Source: Parcubacteria group bacterium M6-OD1-4
GTDB taxonomy: Bacteria > Patescibacteriota > Patescibacteriia > Patescibacteriales > UBA12465
Direction of reading: 5' to 3'
NCBI GenBank assembly: GCA_003056205.1
Contig: LSNS01000011.1
Location: 1 to 53,871 of the forward strand
Length of the DNA stretch: 53,871 nucleotides
Position numbers and translations under genes: made by a program. Below are positions 10,333 to 20,322 of the stretch, piece by piece; position 1 is the first letter of the stretch, and each line of letters starts with the position of its first letter. The notes under the pieces were generated by a model. The model was not told where the DNA came from. It did not search any database and saw only the letters and a list, made by a program, of their open reading frames with translations.

Positions 10333-10785
10333 CTATTTAATCTGATAAGGACTTGTCGGATCTTGCTCCCAACGAATTTCATCTATTTTCTCTTTTTTTC
10401 CTAAACCTTTATATAATTTATTAGGAAAATTAATGCTAAAAGCGGGAATCTTAGAAATACATTTATAACCATGGACAACTCCAGGAGGAACAATGACTAG
10501 ACAAGGATTATTTTCACCAACTTCAATCTCGAGAGATTCACCATTCGTTTTTGAGTCTTGACGACGATCCCAAAGATAAAGACGAAAAGTACCAGGACCC
10601 ACAAAAATAAAACAATCACTTTGAGCAACATGCTCATGTGGACCACGCACTATTCCTGGCTTGGTTAAACTGACATAAGACATGGTGGGTTTAAAATCTA
10701 ATTCATCGTTCCGAAAAACTTCCGCCAACCAACCACGTTCATCAGAATATTTAGCAATTTTTCTAATAAGAACATCTTTAATCAT
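10333..10785 (-). CDS. RmlC-like cupin / dTDP-4-dehydrorhamnose 3,5-epimerase family
   Basis: DERGWLAEVFRND, GIVRGPHEHVAQSDCFIFVGPG, VPPGVVHGYK. Confidence 0.8.
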   Translation of the reverse strand: MIKDVLIRKIAKYSDERGWLAEVFRNDELDFKPTMSYVSLTKPGIVRGPHEHVAQSDCFIFVGPGTFRLYLWDRRQDSKTNGESLEIEVGENNPCLVIVPPGVVHGYKCISKIPAFSINFPNKLYKGLGKKEKIDEIRWEQDPTSPYQIK

Positions 10786-10793
10786 AAATAATA

Positions 10794-11798
10794 TTATTTA
10801 ATTTCTTGAGCAGCTGGATATTCTAGTAAACCCCGCTGGGCTCCTAAATGAGAAACTTTCGCCGCTGCATTTAAAAGAGCCAATTCTAAAGCACGATTAA
10901 TATCATTAGAAAATAAGATCATCCCCGCGGCAAACGAAGAATTAAAAACATCCCCAATTCCAGTAGTATCCACGGTTTTTGTCCCTTTAATAATTTGCCG
11001 ACGATAAATCTGCTGACCATCATAAACCATCACTCCTTCAAAACCGAGAGTAATTACGACATACTGGGGGCCAAAACTATGCATAATTTTAATTAAATTT
11101 TCCGGATTATTCAAAAATTTCCGCCCCAGGTGACGATGTTTCTCAGAACTCATAATCAATTCTAGAGCTTCATCCTTATTAGAAGCTAAAACACTAACCT
11201 TCTTTAAATAGGGAGCAATTTTCTTTACTCCTAATAAATATTGAGTCATCCCTGGATTCCAAAATACTCGCGGACTGTTTTTTTGATCCAGCACTGAGAA
11301 AATCTTTTTTAATTCGGCCGGCCAATTACCAGCGAGAGAAGCAATATAGATGTTTTGGGCGGAAGATAAAACCTTTAACTGTCGGGGACTTAAAGATAAT
11401 TTAGTATTTGCTCCTCGCTGAGCAAAAATAATTCGTTCTCCAGAAGGAGAAATCAGGACAAAAGAAGAGCCACTCTCTGCCCCCTTAATTATCGACAGAA
11501 AATTAGTATTCACCTTTTGCTGACGAAGATTTTTTTTGATAAACTCTCCATCCTCATCATCACCAATGGGCGCTAAACAAGCAACTCGAAAACCAAGTTT
11601 TGCTAAACAAACTGCCGCATTCGCTGCCCCTCCGCCAAAAGCATAATAAAATTTATCTACTTTAATCTTCGCCCCAGTTTCAAAAGCGAGAACATTTTGA
11701 CGTAAAAGATCACGACGATTCTTAATCAACACTCCTTGATCAGTAAAAAAAGAAATATCTCGAGTCGTCCCACCAATAGTAATAAAATTATAAATCAT
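10794..11798 (-). CDS. PfkB family carbohydrate kinase
   Basis: GGGAANAAVCLAKLGF, DTTGIGDVFNSSFAAG signature. Confidence 0.9.
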   Translation of the reverse strand: MIYNFITIGGTTRDISFFTDQGVLIKNRRDLLRQNVLAFETGAKIKVDKFYYAFGGGAANAAVCLAKLGFRVACLAPIGDDEDGEFIKKNLRQQKVNTNFLSIIKGAESGSSFVLISPSGERIIFAQRGANTKLSLSPRQLKVLSSAQNIYIASLAGNWPAELKKIFSVLDQKNSPRVFWNPGMTQYLLGVKKIAPYLKKVSVLASNKDEALELIMSSEKHRHLGRKFLNNPENLIKIMHSFGPQYVVITLGFEGVMVYDGQQIYRRQIIKGTKTVDTTGIGDVFNSSFAAGMILFSNDINRALELALLNAAAKVSHLGAQRGLLEYPAAQEIK

Positions 11799-11819
11799 AT
11801 TGTTATCATAACATAAAAA

Positions 11820-12353
11820 TTATTTCTTTTCCAAAAAGAAGGGTTGCCAACGCCGGCTAAAAAAATTAACTAAGTTAAACATCAGCAAGGCAAAGATTTC
11901 ACTCCAAATAATTTGATAAATAAGGGTCGACCAAAAATAACTATTCTGAAGAAAGAATATTTTGGAACTAGCAAAGGAAAAATAACTTAATGAAGCTAAT
12001 AAAAGATTATAAAAAATAGTTGCTAAAAATATTAACAAACTAAAAGAATATAGAGAACGATTGGTCAGCCATTTTCGTAAAATCCAGCTAACAAAAACAA
12101 CCGTTAAAAATAAAGTAATAAGGTAGAAGCCAAAAAAATTAAAGAACAAAATATCGAGATAAAAACCGCCAATAATGGCCGCACTGGCTGCTGAACGAAA
12201 ATCATAGAAAAAAAGAAGAAAAACTAGAATAATTAATAATAAATTCAAATCACGAAAAAATTGTGGCAAGACGGCTAAAATAGAAAATTGGCTAATAACC
12301 ACCAAGAGAATAAAGAGAAAAAAAAGAATAATTTGTCCAATTTTTTTAAACAT
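11820..12353 (-). CDS. mreD: Rod shape-determining protein MreD
   Basis: Multi-TM protein of 177 aa immediately downstream of mreC in the mre operon. Confidence 0.75.
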   Translation of the reverse strand: MFKKIGQIILFFLFILLVVISQFSILAVLPQFFRDLNLLLIILVFLLFFYDFRSAASAAIIGGFYLDILFFNFFGFYLITLFLTVVFVSWILRKWLTNRSLYSFSLLIFLATIFYNLLLASLSYFSFASSKIFFLQNSYFWSTLIYQIIWSEIFALLMFNLVNFFSRRWQPFFLEKK

Positions 12354-12412
12354 AGCTGGAACTAAATTGAAAGAAAATTAAATTCTATAAAAGCGAAAAC
12401 AAAAACCACAAT

Positions 12413-13246
12413 TTATTGCGGGATAACAATAGAAACAATAGTTAAATTATCAAAGTTAATTAGTGGTTGAATAGTGGCTGTTTGCCAAACCGCATTACTG
12501 CTTTGATGAATTTGTGAGATCTTGCCAATTAACAAACCGCGAGGAATTTCGTTCTCTAAACCAGAAGTAATAATCATCTCCCCAAGTTTAAGTTTTTCAG
12601 ATTGGGGAATAAAATTCATTTGAATAGTCAAGCCAAGATTACCACTCGTCACCCCTTGCGTTAAAGTTTGATTTTGAACTGCGGCGGCTAATTTACAATT
12701 AATATTCGTGCTTAAACAAGCAATAGCACTAGTATTCTTGACTTCCATAATTTTTCCAATGATTATTCCTTGGGAATTAATTATCGCCAATCCTGGTCGC
12801 AAACCAGATTGCCGACCACGATCAATAATTAAATCTCCTCGATTACCAAGACGAAGCTGTTTAGCAATAATCGTCGCCGTTATCGTCTGAAAATGATGAG
12901 TGCTTTTTAATTTTAAAATAGAACGTAATTTTTGATTACTAGCATTAATTTCTAGACAGCGGGAATTAGCAACTGTGAGCGTATTAACCAATTTCTCAAG
13001 TTGTTGAACTTTGGTCTGCAGGACCTGACGATCATAACGTTGTTGATAAGAACTTCGAAAATTTGTTCCCCAGTCATACAAACGAACAGTTAATGGTTTA
13101 GTAGCAGATAACAAAAAATCTTCTAGCGGAGCTAAAAGACCAATGCTATGTAAAACAATTAGGAAGACAATAAGCGTTGAGAAAATTACTAGGGGATTAT
13201 TTTTCTTAATTTTTAGCATACAAGATTCTTTTCTTGAACAAAGCAA
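12413..13246 (-). CDS. mreC: Rod shape-determining protein MreC
   Basis: N-terminal TM, coiled coil, LIIDRGRQSGLRPGLAIINSQGIIIGKI; follows mreB. Confidence 0.9.
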   Translation of the reverse strand: MLCSRKESCMLKIKKNNPLVIFSTLIVFLIVLHSIGLLAPLEDFLLSATKPLTVRLYDWGTNFRSSYQQRYDRQVLQTKVQQLEKLVNTLTVANSRCLEINASNQKLRSILKLKSTHHFQTITATIIAKQLRLGNRGDLIIDRGRQSGLRPGLAIINSQGIIIGKIMEVKNTSAIACLSTNINCKLAAAVQNQTLTQGVTSGNLGLTIQMNFIPQSEKLKLGEMIITSGLENEIPRGLLIGKISQIHQSSNAVWQTATIQPLINFDNLTIVSIVIPQ

Positions 13247-13248
13247 AA

Positions 13249-14289
13249 CTATTCTTCTTCATTGGGCATCATCACCTTATCTAGTAATTCTTTATTATCT
13301 AATAAAATACCAGTTCCCCGAGCCACGCAGGTGAGTGGATCGTCAACTAGTTTAACGGGAATCTTAGTAGCTGCTGATATGGCCTGATCTAAACCACGGA
13401 GTAAACCACCCCCCCCAGATAAAAATAAGCCTCGTTCATAAATATCAGAAACTAATTCCGGCGGAGTAGTTTCTAAAATTGTTTTAATATTTTCAATAAT
13501 CCGATTTACTGTTCGACTCAAAGCTTCCCGAATCTGTTTATCGGTGGCCATTAAAGCTTTAGGCAAACCAGTTAATAAATCACGACCCCGAACTTCAATT
13601 TCTTGAGGACTTTCCAAAGGACCAGCAGAACCAACGGCGATTTTAATACTCTCCGCTAATTGTTCACCAATTAAAATATTAAATTCTTCCCGCACATATT
13701 CAATAATATTATTATCAAATTCATTGCCAGCGGCTTTTAAAGACTTCCAAGTAACGACACCACCAAGAGAAATTACCGCAATTTCAGTTGTGCCACCGCC
13801 AATATCAACAATCATTGTCGCCGTCGCTTCCGTTACTGGTAACCGGGCACCAATAGCTGCCGCCATCGCTTCATTAATTAAATACACTTTCCGAGCCCCA
13901 GCCGATTTAGCAGCATCTTCTACTGCTTTTTTCTCTACTTCAGTTAAATCTAAGGGAATGCCAATCACCACCCGGGGGCGAGATACTAAAGAGAAATTCT
14001 CATGATGAACTTTATTAATAAAATATTTCAACATTTTCTCAGTAATCTCAAAATCAGAAATTACACCATCCACCAAAGGTTTAATGGCCTCAATATGTCC
14101 TGGAGTTTTACCAACCATTTTTTTAGCAGCTTCACCTACTTCCAAAATTTCATTAGTCCGCTTATTAATGGCGACAACGCTGGGTTCATTAATAATAATT
14201 CCTTTATCTGCTAAATAAACCAAAGTATTTTTGGTCCCCAGATCAATTCCTAAATCTTGATTAAATTTTCCAAAAAATTTACCAAACAT
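13249..14289 (-). CDS. mreB: Rod shape-determining protein MreB (mreBCD copy)
   Basis: DLGIDLGTKNTLVYLADKGIIINEPSVVAIN, DIGGGTTEIAVISLGG. Confidence 0.96.
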   Translation of the reverse strand: MFGKFFGKFNQDLGIDLGTKNTLVYLADKGIIINEPSVVAINKRTNEILEVGEAAKKMVGKTPGHIEAIKPLVDGVISDFEITEKMLKYFINKVHHENFSLVSRPRVVIGIPLDLTEVEKKAVEDAAKSAGARKVYLINEAMAAAIGARLPVTEATATMIVDIGGGTTEIAVISLGGVVTWKSLKAAGNEFDNNIIEYVREEFNILIGEQLAESIKIAVGSAGPLESPQEIEVRGRDLLTGLPKALMATDKQIREALSRTVNRIIENIKTILETTPPELVSDIYERGLFLSGGGGLLRGLDQAISAATKIPVKLVDDPLTCVARGTGILLDNKELLDKVMMPNEEE

Positions 14290-14346
14290 AATTTAAATAT
14301 AGATGACCATTATTAATTAATAAATAATAATGAAAATATCAGAATT

Positions 14347-15783
14347 TTAATAACTGCGAGCAAATAACCAATCGTGTTTAGCTTCTTGACCACTAATAAA
14401 ACATTTCTTGTTTTTTGGTGCTCGTTGAGCATTTTCAGGTAATAATAAACGAGAAACTATTCCATATTTTTCTTTAAGTTGCTTTTCAGTTTCTGGATCT
14501 TCACTCCAACTAGCCTCAAACCAAACCTGTTGCTTATCAATTTCTTCCCAATTTTCAATTCGTTTAATATGCCCAGTAAAAAAGTTTTGAGCTTGCTGAT
14601 ATAAATTATCTTGAATTTCGGAAATCAAGTTTACTAAATAATTATCTAAATTAACTCGAGAGATTAATTCTTTACGATCATCATCCCGACGAAAAACTGT
14701 GACTTCTTTTTTATTCACTTCTTGCAAACCAATCTCTAAACGAACTGGTACGCCCCGTATTTCCCAATGATTAAATTTAAATCCTGGACTTAAATTCTGG
14801 CGACGATCAATTTTAACCCGATATTTCTTTTGTAAAGTCTGCTCCAATTCTTGGCAATAAGCGAGCACCTGTCGTTGACCATCGTCATCTCGATAAATCG
14901 GAACAATAATGATTTGAATCGGCGCCACATTAGGTGGTAAACGTAAACCATTATCATCACCATGGACCATAATTAAAGCACCAACCGCTCGCCAAGATAA
15001 GCCCCAACTATTCTGATGAACAAGATGTGATTGACCATCGGCCCCTAAATAATTAACGTTAAAAACTTTAGCAAAATTAGTTCCCAAATAATGACTAGTA
15101 GCTCCTTGGATAGCCTTTCCATCCCGAGACATAAGTTCTACCGTCGTCGTCGCTACCGCACCCGCAAATTTCTCACTCTCTGACTTTTGACCAGCTAAAG
15201 ACGGAATGGCCATAAATTTATAAATATCCTGATAAATTTGCGTCATCTTTTGAACTTCTGAGCGGGCCTCCTCTTCATTTGCAAAAGCAGTATGTCCTTC
15301 CTGCCATAAAAATTCACTCCAACGCAAAAAAGCACGTGGTCGTTTTTCCCAACGAACAACATTCGCCCACTGATTTAATCGTAAAGGTAAATCTTGGTAG
15401 CTTTGAATCCAACGAGCATAGGTCTTATACATGGCCGCTTCACTCGTCGGACGAATAACTAATTTATTCTCTAATTCTTTGCCACCAGCATGAGTAACCA
15501 CTGCTAGTTCTGGAGCAAAACCTTGAACATGGTCTTTTTCCGCTTCTAAATTAGCCAGCGGAACAAAAATTGGGAAATAAACATTTTCCACCCCATCTTC
15601 TTCCAAACGCCGACTTAATTCTGCTTTGATTAATTCCCAAATTTTTAAACCATAAGGACGGACAATCCCACAACCGCGGACCTCTGATGGTTCAGCTAAT
15701 TCGGCCTCACGGACCACATCCTGATACCATTGAGGAAAATCAGTAGCTTGCTTAGTAATTGTTTTTTTTCCTGTAATAGACAT
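14347..15783 (-). CDS. proS: Prolyl-tRNA synthetase, archaeal/eukaryote-like short type
   Basis: RGCGIVRPYGLKIWELI, VIRPTSEAAMYKTYARWI, RAFLRWSEFLWQEGHTAF; C-terminus WLFARSY. Confidence 0.95.
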   Translation of the reverse strand: MSITGKKTITKQATDFPQWYQDVVREAELAEPSEVRGCGIVRPYGLKIWELIKAELSRRLEEDGVENVYFPIFVPLANLEAEKDHVQGFAPELAVVTHAGGKELENKLVIRPTSEAAMYKTYARWIQSYQDLPLRLNQWANVVRWEKRPRAFLRWSEFLWQEGHTAFANEEEARSEVQKMTQIYQDIYKFMAIPSLAGQKSESEKFAGAVATTTVELMSRDGKAIQGATSHYLGTNFAKVFNVNYLGADGQSHLVHQNSWGLSWRAVGALIMVHGDDNGLRLPPNVAPIQIIIVPIYRDDDGQRQVLAYCQELEQTLQKKYRVKIDRRQNLSPGFKFNHWEIRGVPVRLEIGLQEVNKKEVTVFRRDDDRKELISRVNLDNYLVNLISEIQDNLYQQAQNFFTGHIKRIENWEEIDKQQVWFEASWSEDPETEKQLKEKYGIVSRLLLPENAQRAPKNKKCFISGQEAKHDWLFARSY

Positions 15784-15831
15784 AATAATTCTTCTTTATC
15801 TTAACCAAAAAAAATGCTCTTGTAAAGTCGC

Positions 15832-17040
15832 CTAAATTCGCTCAGCAAGAATATAATAAGCTTGCTGATCTCCCAAAATAGTGAAAATTAAAAATAACTG
15901 GCCACCTTCTTTTAATTTAGTTCGTCGATAAACTTCTTCCGGTTTAAATGGAAGGTGTTTGACAATCACATTCGCTCGCTCTAAATGGCGAGCTTTAATA
16001 AATTTTTGCAGAGCTGACCAAGAAAAAGTTTCAGAAGCTAAAACTTTAAACACCCGCCAGAGATCGGGAATTTCCGCTTGAACAATATTTTGACTAGTGA
16101 GAAAGGGTAAATAAGGGCTTAATTTTGATAATTGATATTTAAGAGCCAAGTCATCAACGAGATGAGCCTTGACAATCGCTTTATTAGGTTCATACCAGTA
16201 ATTTAAAGCCTGCTTCACAAAAACTGGATTTTTCCGAGGCTGGTTTTGATAAGTTTTAAAGCCATCCGCAGTTAAAATAGTTGCCCGCCGTTCTGCCGTT
16301 TTTAAGTCACCAAACCAGAGCATCACCACTTTATTAGTATTATGTTCAGAAATTACCTCAACTTCAGGTTGTTCTGGTAATAATTTCAATTCCCGATAAT
16401 CAAAGGCCGGAGAAATTTTCACTCCCAAATTTTTAGTAATTGAAAAAATAGCTGGTAGAATTTCCAAGAGAGGAGGCTGAGAATTTAAAAAAGAACGAGT
16501 TTTAGTCTTCCCCGGACGATAACGAGAAGGATCTAAAAATAAAGCATCAACTCCTCCTAATGATTCTTGTTTTGATAATTCTTCTTGAACCTCAGCTAAA
16601 ATAAATTTAATTTTTGAAGAAACTCCCCAAACCTGAGTATTGAGCCGAGCACAAGCTAAATTAACTTCATCCTGATCGATGGCAATCACCCGTCGACAAC
16701 GTCTTGCTAAAGAAATTAAATTGCCACCCAAACCACAAGTTAAATCAGCAACTCGCCATTCTTTTTTGAATCGTTGCGCTAAATAATTAGAGATTTTTTC
16801 TCCCGTTGCTTGTTCTAAGGCTAAAGAACTAAAAAACATTTCTGCGGCACGACTAAACTTTTCCTGAGCTTTCCGCCGTAATTTAAGCAAACTAACCACC
16901 GCTCCCAGATAAGGAGAATCTAATTTTTTTTTGGATCTCAACAATAAACGAAAGAGAGCGGTCTCGTCATCATTGACATACCGCTCTAATAATTCTTTTC
17001 CCGCTGAAGATGTTAAAAAATCTAATTCCGAAATAGTCAT
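15832..17040 (-). CDS. Class I SAM methyltransferase with THUMP-like C-terminal domain
   Basis: VADLTCGLGGNLISLARRCRRVIAIDQD, DALFLDPSRY; C-terminal YRRTKLKEGGQLFLIFTI. Confidence 0.82.
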   Translation of the reverse strand: MTISELDFLTSSAGKELLERYVNDDETALFRLLLRSKKKLDSPYLGAVVSLLKLRRKAQEKFSRAAEMFFSSLALEQATGEKISNYLAQRFKKEWRVADLTCGLGGNLISLARRCRRVIAIDQDEVNLACARLNTQVWGVSSKIKFILAEVQEELSKQESLGGVDALFLDPSRYRPGKTKTRSFLNSQPPLLEILPAIFSITKNLGVKISPAFDYRELKLLPEQPEVEVISEHNTNKVVMLWFGDLKTAERRATILTADGFKTYQNQPRKNPVFVKQALNYWYEPNKAIVKAHLVDDLALKYQLSKLSPYLPFLTSQNIVQAEIPDLWRVFKVLASETFSWSALQKFIKARHLERANVIVKHLPFKPEEVYRRTKLKEGGQLFLIFTILGDQQAYYILAERI

Positions 17041-17042
17041 GA

Positions 17043-17627
17043 CTATTTTTTAAATATTTTTTTTAAAGCCTGTTTAACCCGTTCACCGCTATCTTTAATT
17101 TGAGAGTCTACTAAACTTAAGGCTTGCCGGGCCTCACTGAGAGAATAGCCTAAAGACATTAGAGCATCAATTTCATCACTACTCGCCATTAAACTAAGTG
17201 GATCTAAAGATCCCGTCTGTTGACTGGAGCGAAGAACTTTATTTTTTAATTCCAATACTAAACGTTCCGCAGTTTTCTGACCAATTCCCGAAACTTTTGT
17301 CAGAAGATTAGCATCGCCCCGAATAATAGCTTCACGAATATCTTCTGTCGCCGCCATATTCAAAACACCCAAAGCTGATTTTGGTCCGATCCCAGAAACA
17401 GTTAATAGTAATTCAAATAATTCTAAATCTGCTAAATTCGGGAAACCATATAAATCACTAGCTTCTTCTCGCACCCGATGATGAATATAGACTTCTAACT
17501 CTTGCTTAATTTTTAGATCAGCTAAAAAAGTTTCGCCCATAAAAACTTGATAGCCGATATTAGTAACTTCAATAATTGCATAATTTAAAGTTTTATTAAT
17601 TATTTTTCCTCTTAAAAATGAAATCAT
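17043..17627 (-). CDS. ruvA: Holliday junction branch migration protein RuvA
   Basis: MISFLRGKIINKTLNYAIIEVTNIGYQVF, VSGIGPKSALGVLN, VSGIGQKTAERLVLELK; ATG at 17627 preferred over the TTG at 17636. Confidence 0.95.
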   Translation of the reverse strand: MISFLRGKIINKTLNYAIIEVTNIGYQVFMGETFLADLKIKQELEVYIHHRVREEASDLYGFPNLADLELFELLLTVSGIGPKSALGVLNMAATEDIREAIIRGDANLLTKVSGIGQKTAERLVLELKNKVLRSSQQTGSLDPLSLMASSDEIDALMSLGYSLSEARQALSLVDSQIKDSGERVKQALKKIFKK

Positions 17628-17629
17628 AC

Positions 17630-17658
17630 TTGACAAAAAAATTATTAAGTGCTAGTAT
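17630..17658 (+). promoter_or_regulatory. Sigma70-type promoter for the intergenic ncRNA
   Basis: TTGACA (17630-17635), 17-nt spacer, TAGTAT (17653-17658) with extended TGC upstream of the -10. Confidence 0.75.
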
Positions 17659-17664
17659 ATAGAC

Positions 17665-17955
17665 AAGAAAGCGGCATAAGTATAAGTCGCAAATAATGGT
17701 GGTATTAAACCACCGATAGAGCATGTGGGCAAAATCCCCACTCTGTCATCCGCAGTAAAGGAAGACAGGTTCCGCGTCAAAGTCGGTTATTATATTCTGG
17801 GACTTAAAGCGAAAGAAGTCGAAAAAAATGCTTGAAAAAGCCCCAGTCCCGACGAAGAGAAATGCTCAAAGCACCGCTATATGTTTTTAAAGATGATTGA
17901 TTGTTCTGCAGGACAATTAAATCTATAACTTTAAAAACTATAGCGGTTTTTATTT
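17665..17955 (+). ncRNA. Structured stand-alone RNA of unknown family, about 290 nt
   Basis: Promoter directly upstream, multiple hairpins (GGTGGT-ATTAA-ACCACC; GTGGG-CAAAATC-CCCAC; CTGTC...GACAG; GACTT...AAGTC; GTCGG...CCGAC with CTGGG...CCCAG), terminator at the end; visibly higher GC than flanking intergenic DNA. Confidence 0.7.
17873..17955 (+). terminator. Long-stem intrinsic terminator of the ncRNA
   Basis: ACCGCTATATGTTTTTAAAG / CTTTAAAAACTATAGCGGT inverted repeat followed by TTTTTATTT; inner hairpin ATTGTTC-TGCA-GGACAAT. Confidence 0.75.
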
Positions 17956-17967
17956 ATCCTGTAAATA

Positions 17968-19266
17968 TTAAACAACATCGATCTTCCTTCTCAGAACAGT
18001 TAAAGCAGGAATCTTTCCTGTTTTTTTATTTAATTTTAAAACAGCAATTTGACCGCCACCACCACCATGGGCTTCGCTCAGTTCTTCTCCACTGTGAGCA
18101 TCCCATAGTTGTTGAGACTGTACTTTAATTATATCATAATCGGGACGAATAATCTCTACTTCATCACCAACCTTGATTGTATTATGAACTTTAAAATATA
18201 TTAAATTAGCATCCTGGTCTAAATTTTTAAAAACTTTGGCATAACTTTTTAAAGGTTTAAGCACCTGTCCACAGAATTCCCAAGCACTACTATTATGAGC
18301 ATTCGCAATATTTTGATCAGCTTTTTCACCTAATAAAAACCCCGTGGTATAACCCCGTTGGACTAATTTAGTTTCTAACTCGGAATATAAATAATCTATT
18401 TCTTTCTGAAATTCTTGAGGCTTTATTTTTTTATTCAATAGATTTATAGCTCGACGATAGATGCCAACCACATTAGCTTGATAATAAACACTCTTTGCTC
18501 GACCTTCAATTTTAAAACTAGTGACTCCCGCGGCTTTCAATTCTTGAAGATGTTTAATTAAACATAAATCTTTAGAATTTAAAAGATAGGTGCCATGTTT
18601 TTCTTCCACTAATTCTAATTCTTCTTGATGATTGTCAGTTTTTAATTTAAATCTTTGAACATCATAGGGCCAACGACAAGGTTGAGCACAATCCCCTAAA
18701 TTAGCACTCCGATCAACAAATAATTTAGAGAGAAAACAACGCCCGGAATAGGCCATACACATGGCGCCCTGCACAAAATACTCTAATTCCATTTTCGGTA
18801 CTGCTCGATGAATTTCTTTAATTTCTGATAAAGTAACTTCCCGTCCTAAAATAATACGTTGTAAGCCTTGCCGAGCCCAAAACTTAACCGCTGCTAAATT
18901 TGTACAGTTCGCTTGAGTAGAAAGATGAATTTCGGCTTGAGGCCAAGTCTCCTGAACAACAAAAATAATTCCGGGATCAGAAATAATTAAAGCATCCACT
19001 TTTAGCTTTTTAAGTTCCTGTAAATATTGCGGTAATTTTTCAAAATGCTGATTATGAGCAAAAATGTTTAAAGTAATATAGACTTTTTTGTTTTGTTGAT
19101 GAGCTTCTTGAACAGCCTCTTTAATCCCTAATAAATTAAAATCATTAATTCGTACTCGCAAAGAAAAATCAGGAAGACCTAAATAAACAGCATCCGCTCC
19201 ATAAGCAAAAGCGGTGGCCATTTTTAATTTATTACCAGCAGGAGCGAGCAACTCTAATTTAGACAT
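17968..19266 (-). CDS. U32 family peptidase-like protein (RlhA/TrhP-type RNA hydroxylation family)
   Basis: LLAPAGNKLKMATAFAYGADAVYLG, MCMAYSGRCFLSKLFVDRSANLGDCAQPCRWPY, FKIEGRAKSVYYQANVVGIYR. Confidence 0.92.
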   Translation of the reverse strand: MSKLELLAPAGNKLKMATAFAYGADAVYLGLPDFSLRVRINDFNLLGIKEAVQEAHQQNKKVYITLNIFAHNQHFEKLPQYLQELKKLKVDALIISDPGIIFVVQETWPQAEIHLSTQANCTNLAAVKFWARQGLQRIILGREVTLSEIKEIHRAVPKMELEYFVQGAMCMAYSGRCFLSKLFVDRSANLGDCAQPCRWPYDVQRFKLKTDNHQEELELVEEKHGTYLLNSKDLCLIKHLQELKAAGVTSFKIEGRAKSVYYQANVVGIYRRAINLLNKKIKPQEFQKEIDYLYSELETKLVQRGYTTGFLLGEKADQNIANAHNSSAWEFCGQVLKPLKSYAKVFKNLDQDANLIYFKVHNTIKVGDEVEIIRPDYDIIKVQSQQLWDAHSGEELSEAHGGGGGQIAVLKLNKKTGKIPALTVLRRKIDVV

Positions 19267-19280
19267 AATTTATAAAAATA

Positions 19281-20273
19281 TTATTTTTTCCGAGAGTTTT
19301 TAACTTGAGACTTTTTTTCTTCTCGAAAGCGTTTGACCCGAATTAAACCAGAAATGGGAACAATTTCTATCCCCTTCTTCTCTAGCTCATCTAGAAATAA
19401 ATTCAATCCAAGAGAATCAGAGGCCATATGACCAGCAACCACAACATTTAAATGATGTTTTTCTGCTTCTTGACGATGTTTTTCACTCATATGCATGCTA
19501 ATAATTGTTCCGATTCCTTGTTGAGCCATTTTTTCATAAATATCTTTAGAACCACTTGTTCCCCCCGTAAATTCAGTCACCACAATCCGACCACAAGCAC
19601 CGTCTAAAGAACCGTTAAAAATAATTGGTCCCGCTTTACGGACTTGAGCTTCTTGATACTCGGGAATAGTTTTTAACAATTTTAGTAAGTCTTCTAAAGT
19701 TTCAAGATTTTTTTCATTCTTTTTGAGGAGTTTAATCATAAAATCTGCTCCCAAATTATCAGCGGGAGTATGAACACACATAAAATCTAAACCGAGAATT
19801 TGAGCAATATCAACAGCACGGTTATGATTAATCGGCGACAAACCTCGCAATACTTCAGCAATCCGTGGTCGATCAATGTCTTCGGCAATATTAATTGGCA
19901 CACCATAACGAGCCAAAACTTGCGCTTGAAGATGCATCACTTCGGCTAAATCTGCTAAAGCTGGACCTTGAGGATGATGAGCAATAACTAAATCAATATC
20001 CCCCAACTGTTTCGCCAATAATAATTCAGGTCCTTCCATATCAACCCCCACCAGAATTTTTTTAATTTGTTTTTTCTGATTATCAACCAAAATTAGAGAA
20101 TCAGCATAGGGATTTGTTAATTTACTCTGATCAAAATCCTTTTTTTCGGCAAGGGACAGAGAATCATATTTTTTTTTAATCCGTGCTAAATTCTTAGCAA
20201 CTTGTTCAGAACCACGTAAATCGTGGCTAACCCCTAATTTAATAGCTAAATCATAAATTTGCTTAGTAGTCAT
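19281..20273 (-). CDS. NIF3-like protein
   Basis: DLVIAHHPQGPAL, MCVHTPADN, VVTEFTGGTSGSKD, VVAGHMASDSLGLNL. Confidence 0.75.
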   Translation of the reverse strand: MTTKQIYDLAIKLGVSHDLRGSEQVAKNLARIKKKYDSLSLAEKKDFDQSKLTNPYADSLILVDNQKKQIKKILVGVDMEGPELLLAKQLGDIDLVIAHHPQGPALADLAEVMHLQAQVLARYGVPINIAEDIDRPRIAEVLRGLSPINHNRAVDIAQILGLDFMCVHTPADNLGADFMIKLLKKNEKNLETLEDLLKLLKTIPEYQEAQVRKAGPIIFNGSLDGACGRIVVTEFTGGTSGSKDIYEKMAQQGIGTIISMHMSEKHRQEAEKHHLNVVVAGHMASDSLGLNLFLDELEKKGIEIVPISGLIRVKRFREEKKSQVKNSRKK

Positions 20274-20322
20274 ATATTTTTGACATTAATAAATTTAAAA
20301 ATCTTTTGTGATATTATTTTTC

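Noticed and set aside
17686-17834. 48-codon open frame inside the ncRNA (…IKPPIEHVGKIPTLSSAVKEDRFRVKVGYYILGLKAKEVEKNA*)
   Set aside because: No ATG or credible ribosome-binding site; only a GTG start is possible, and it overlaps strong hairpins. Probably coincidental, though worth a ribosome-profiling look.
17665-17955. ncRNA as tmRNA, RNase P RNA, SRP RNA or cobalamin riboswitch
   Set aside because: Conserved cores of these families were not found by eye. The GTGGGCAAAATCCCCAC...CCGCAGTAAAGG segment only loosely resembles a cobalamin element, and there is no plus-strand gene to regulate.
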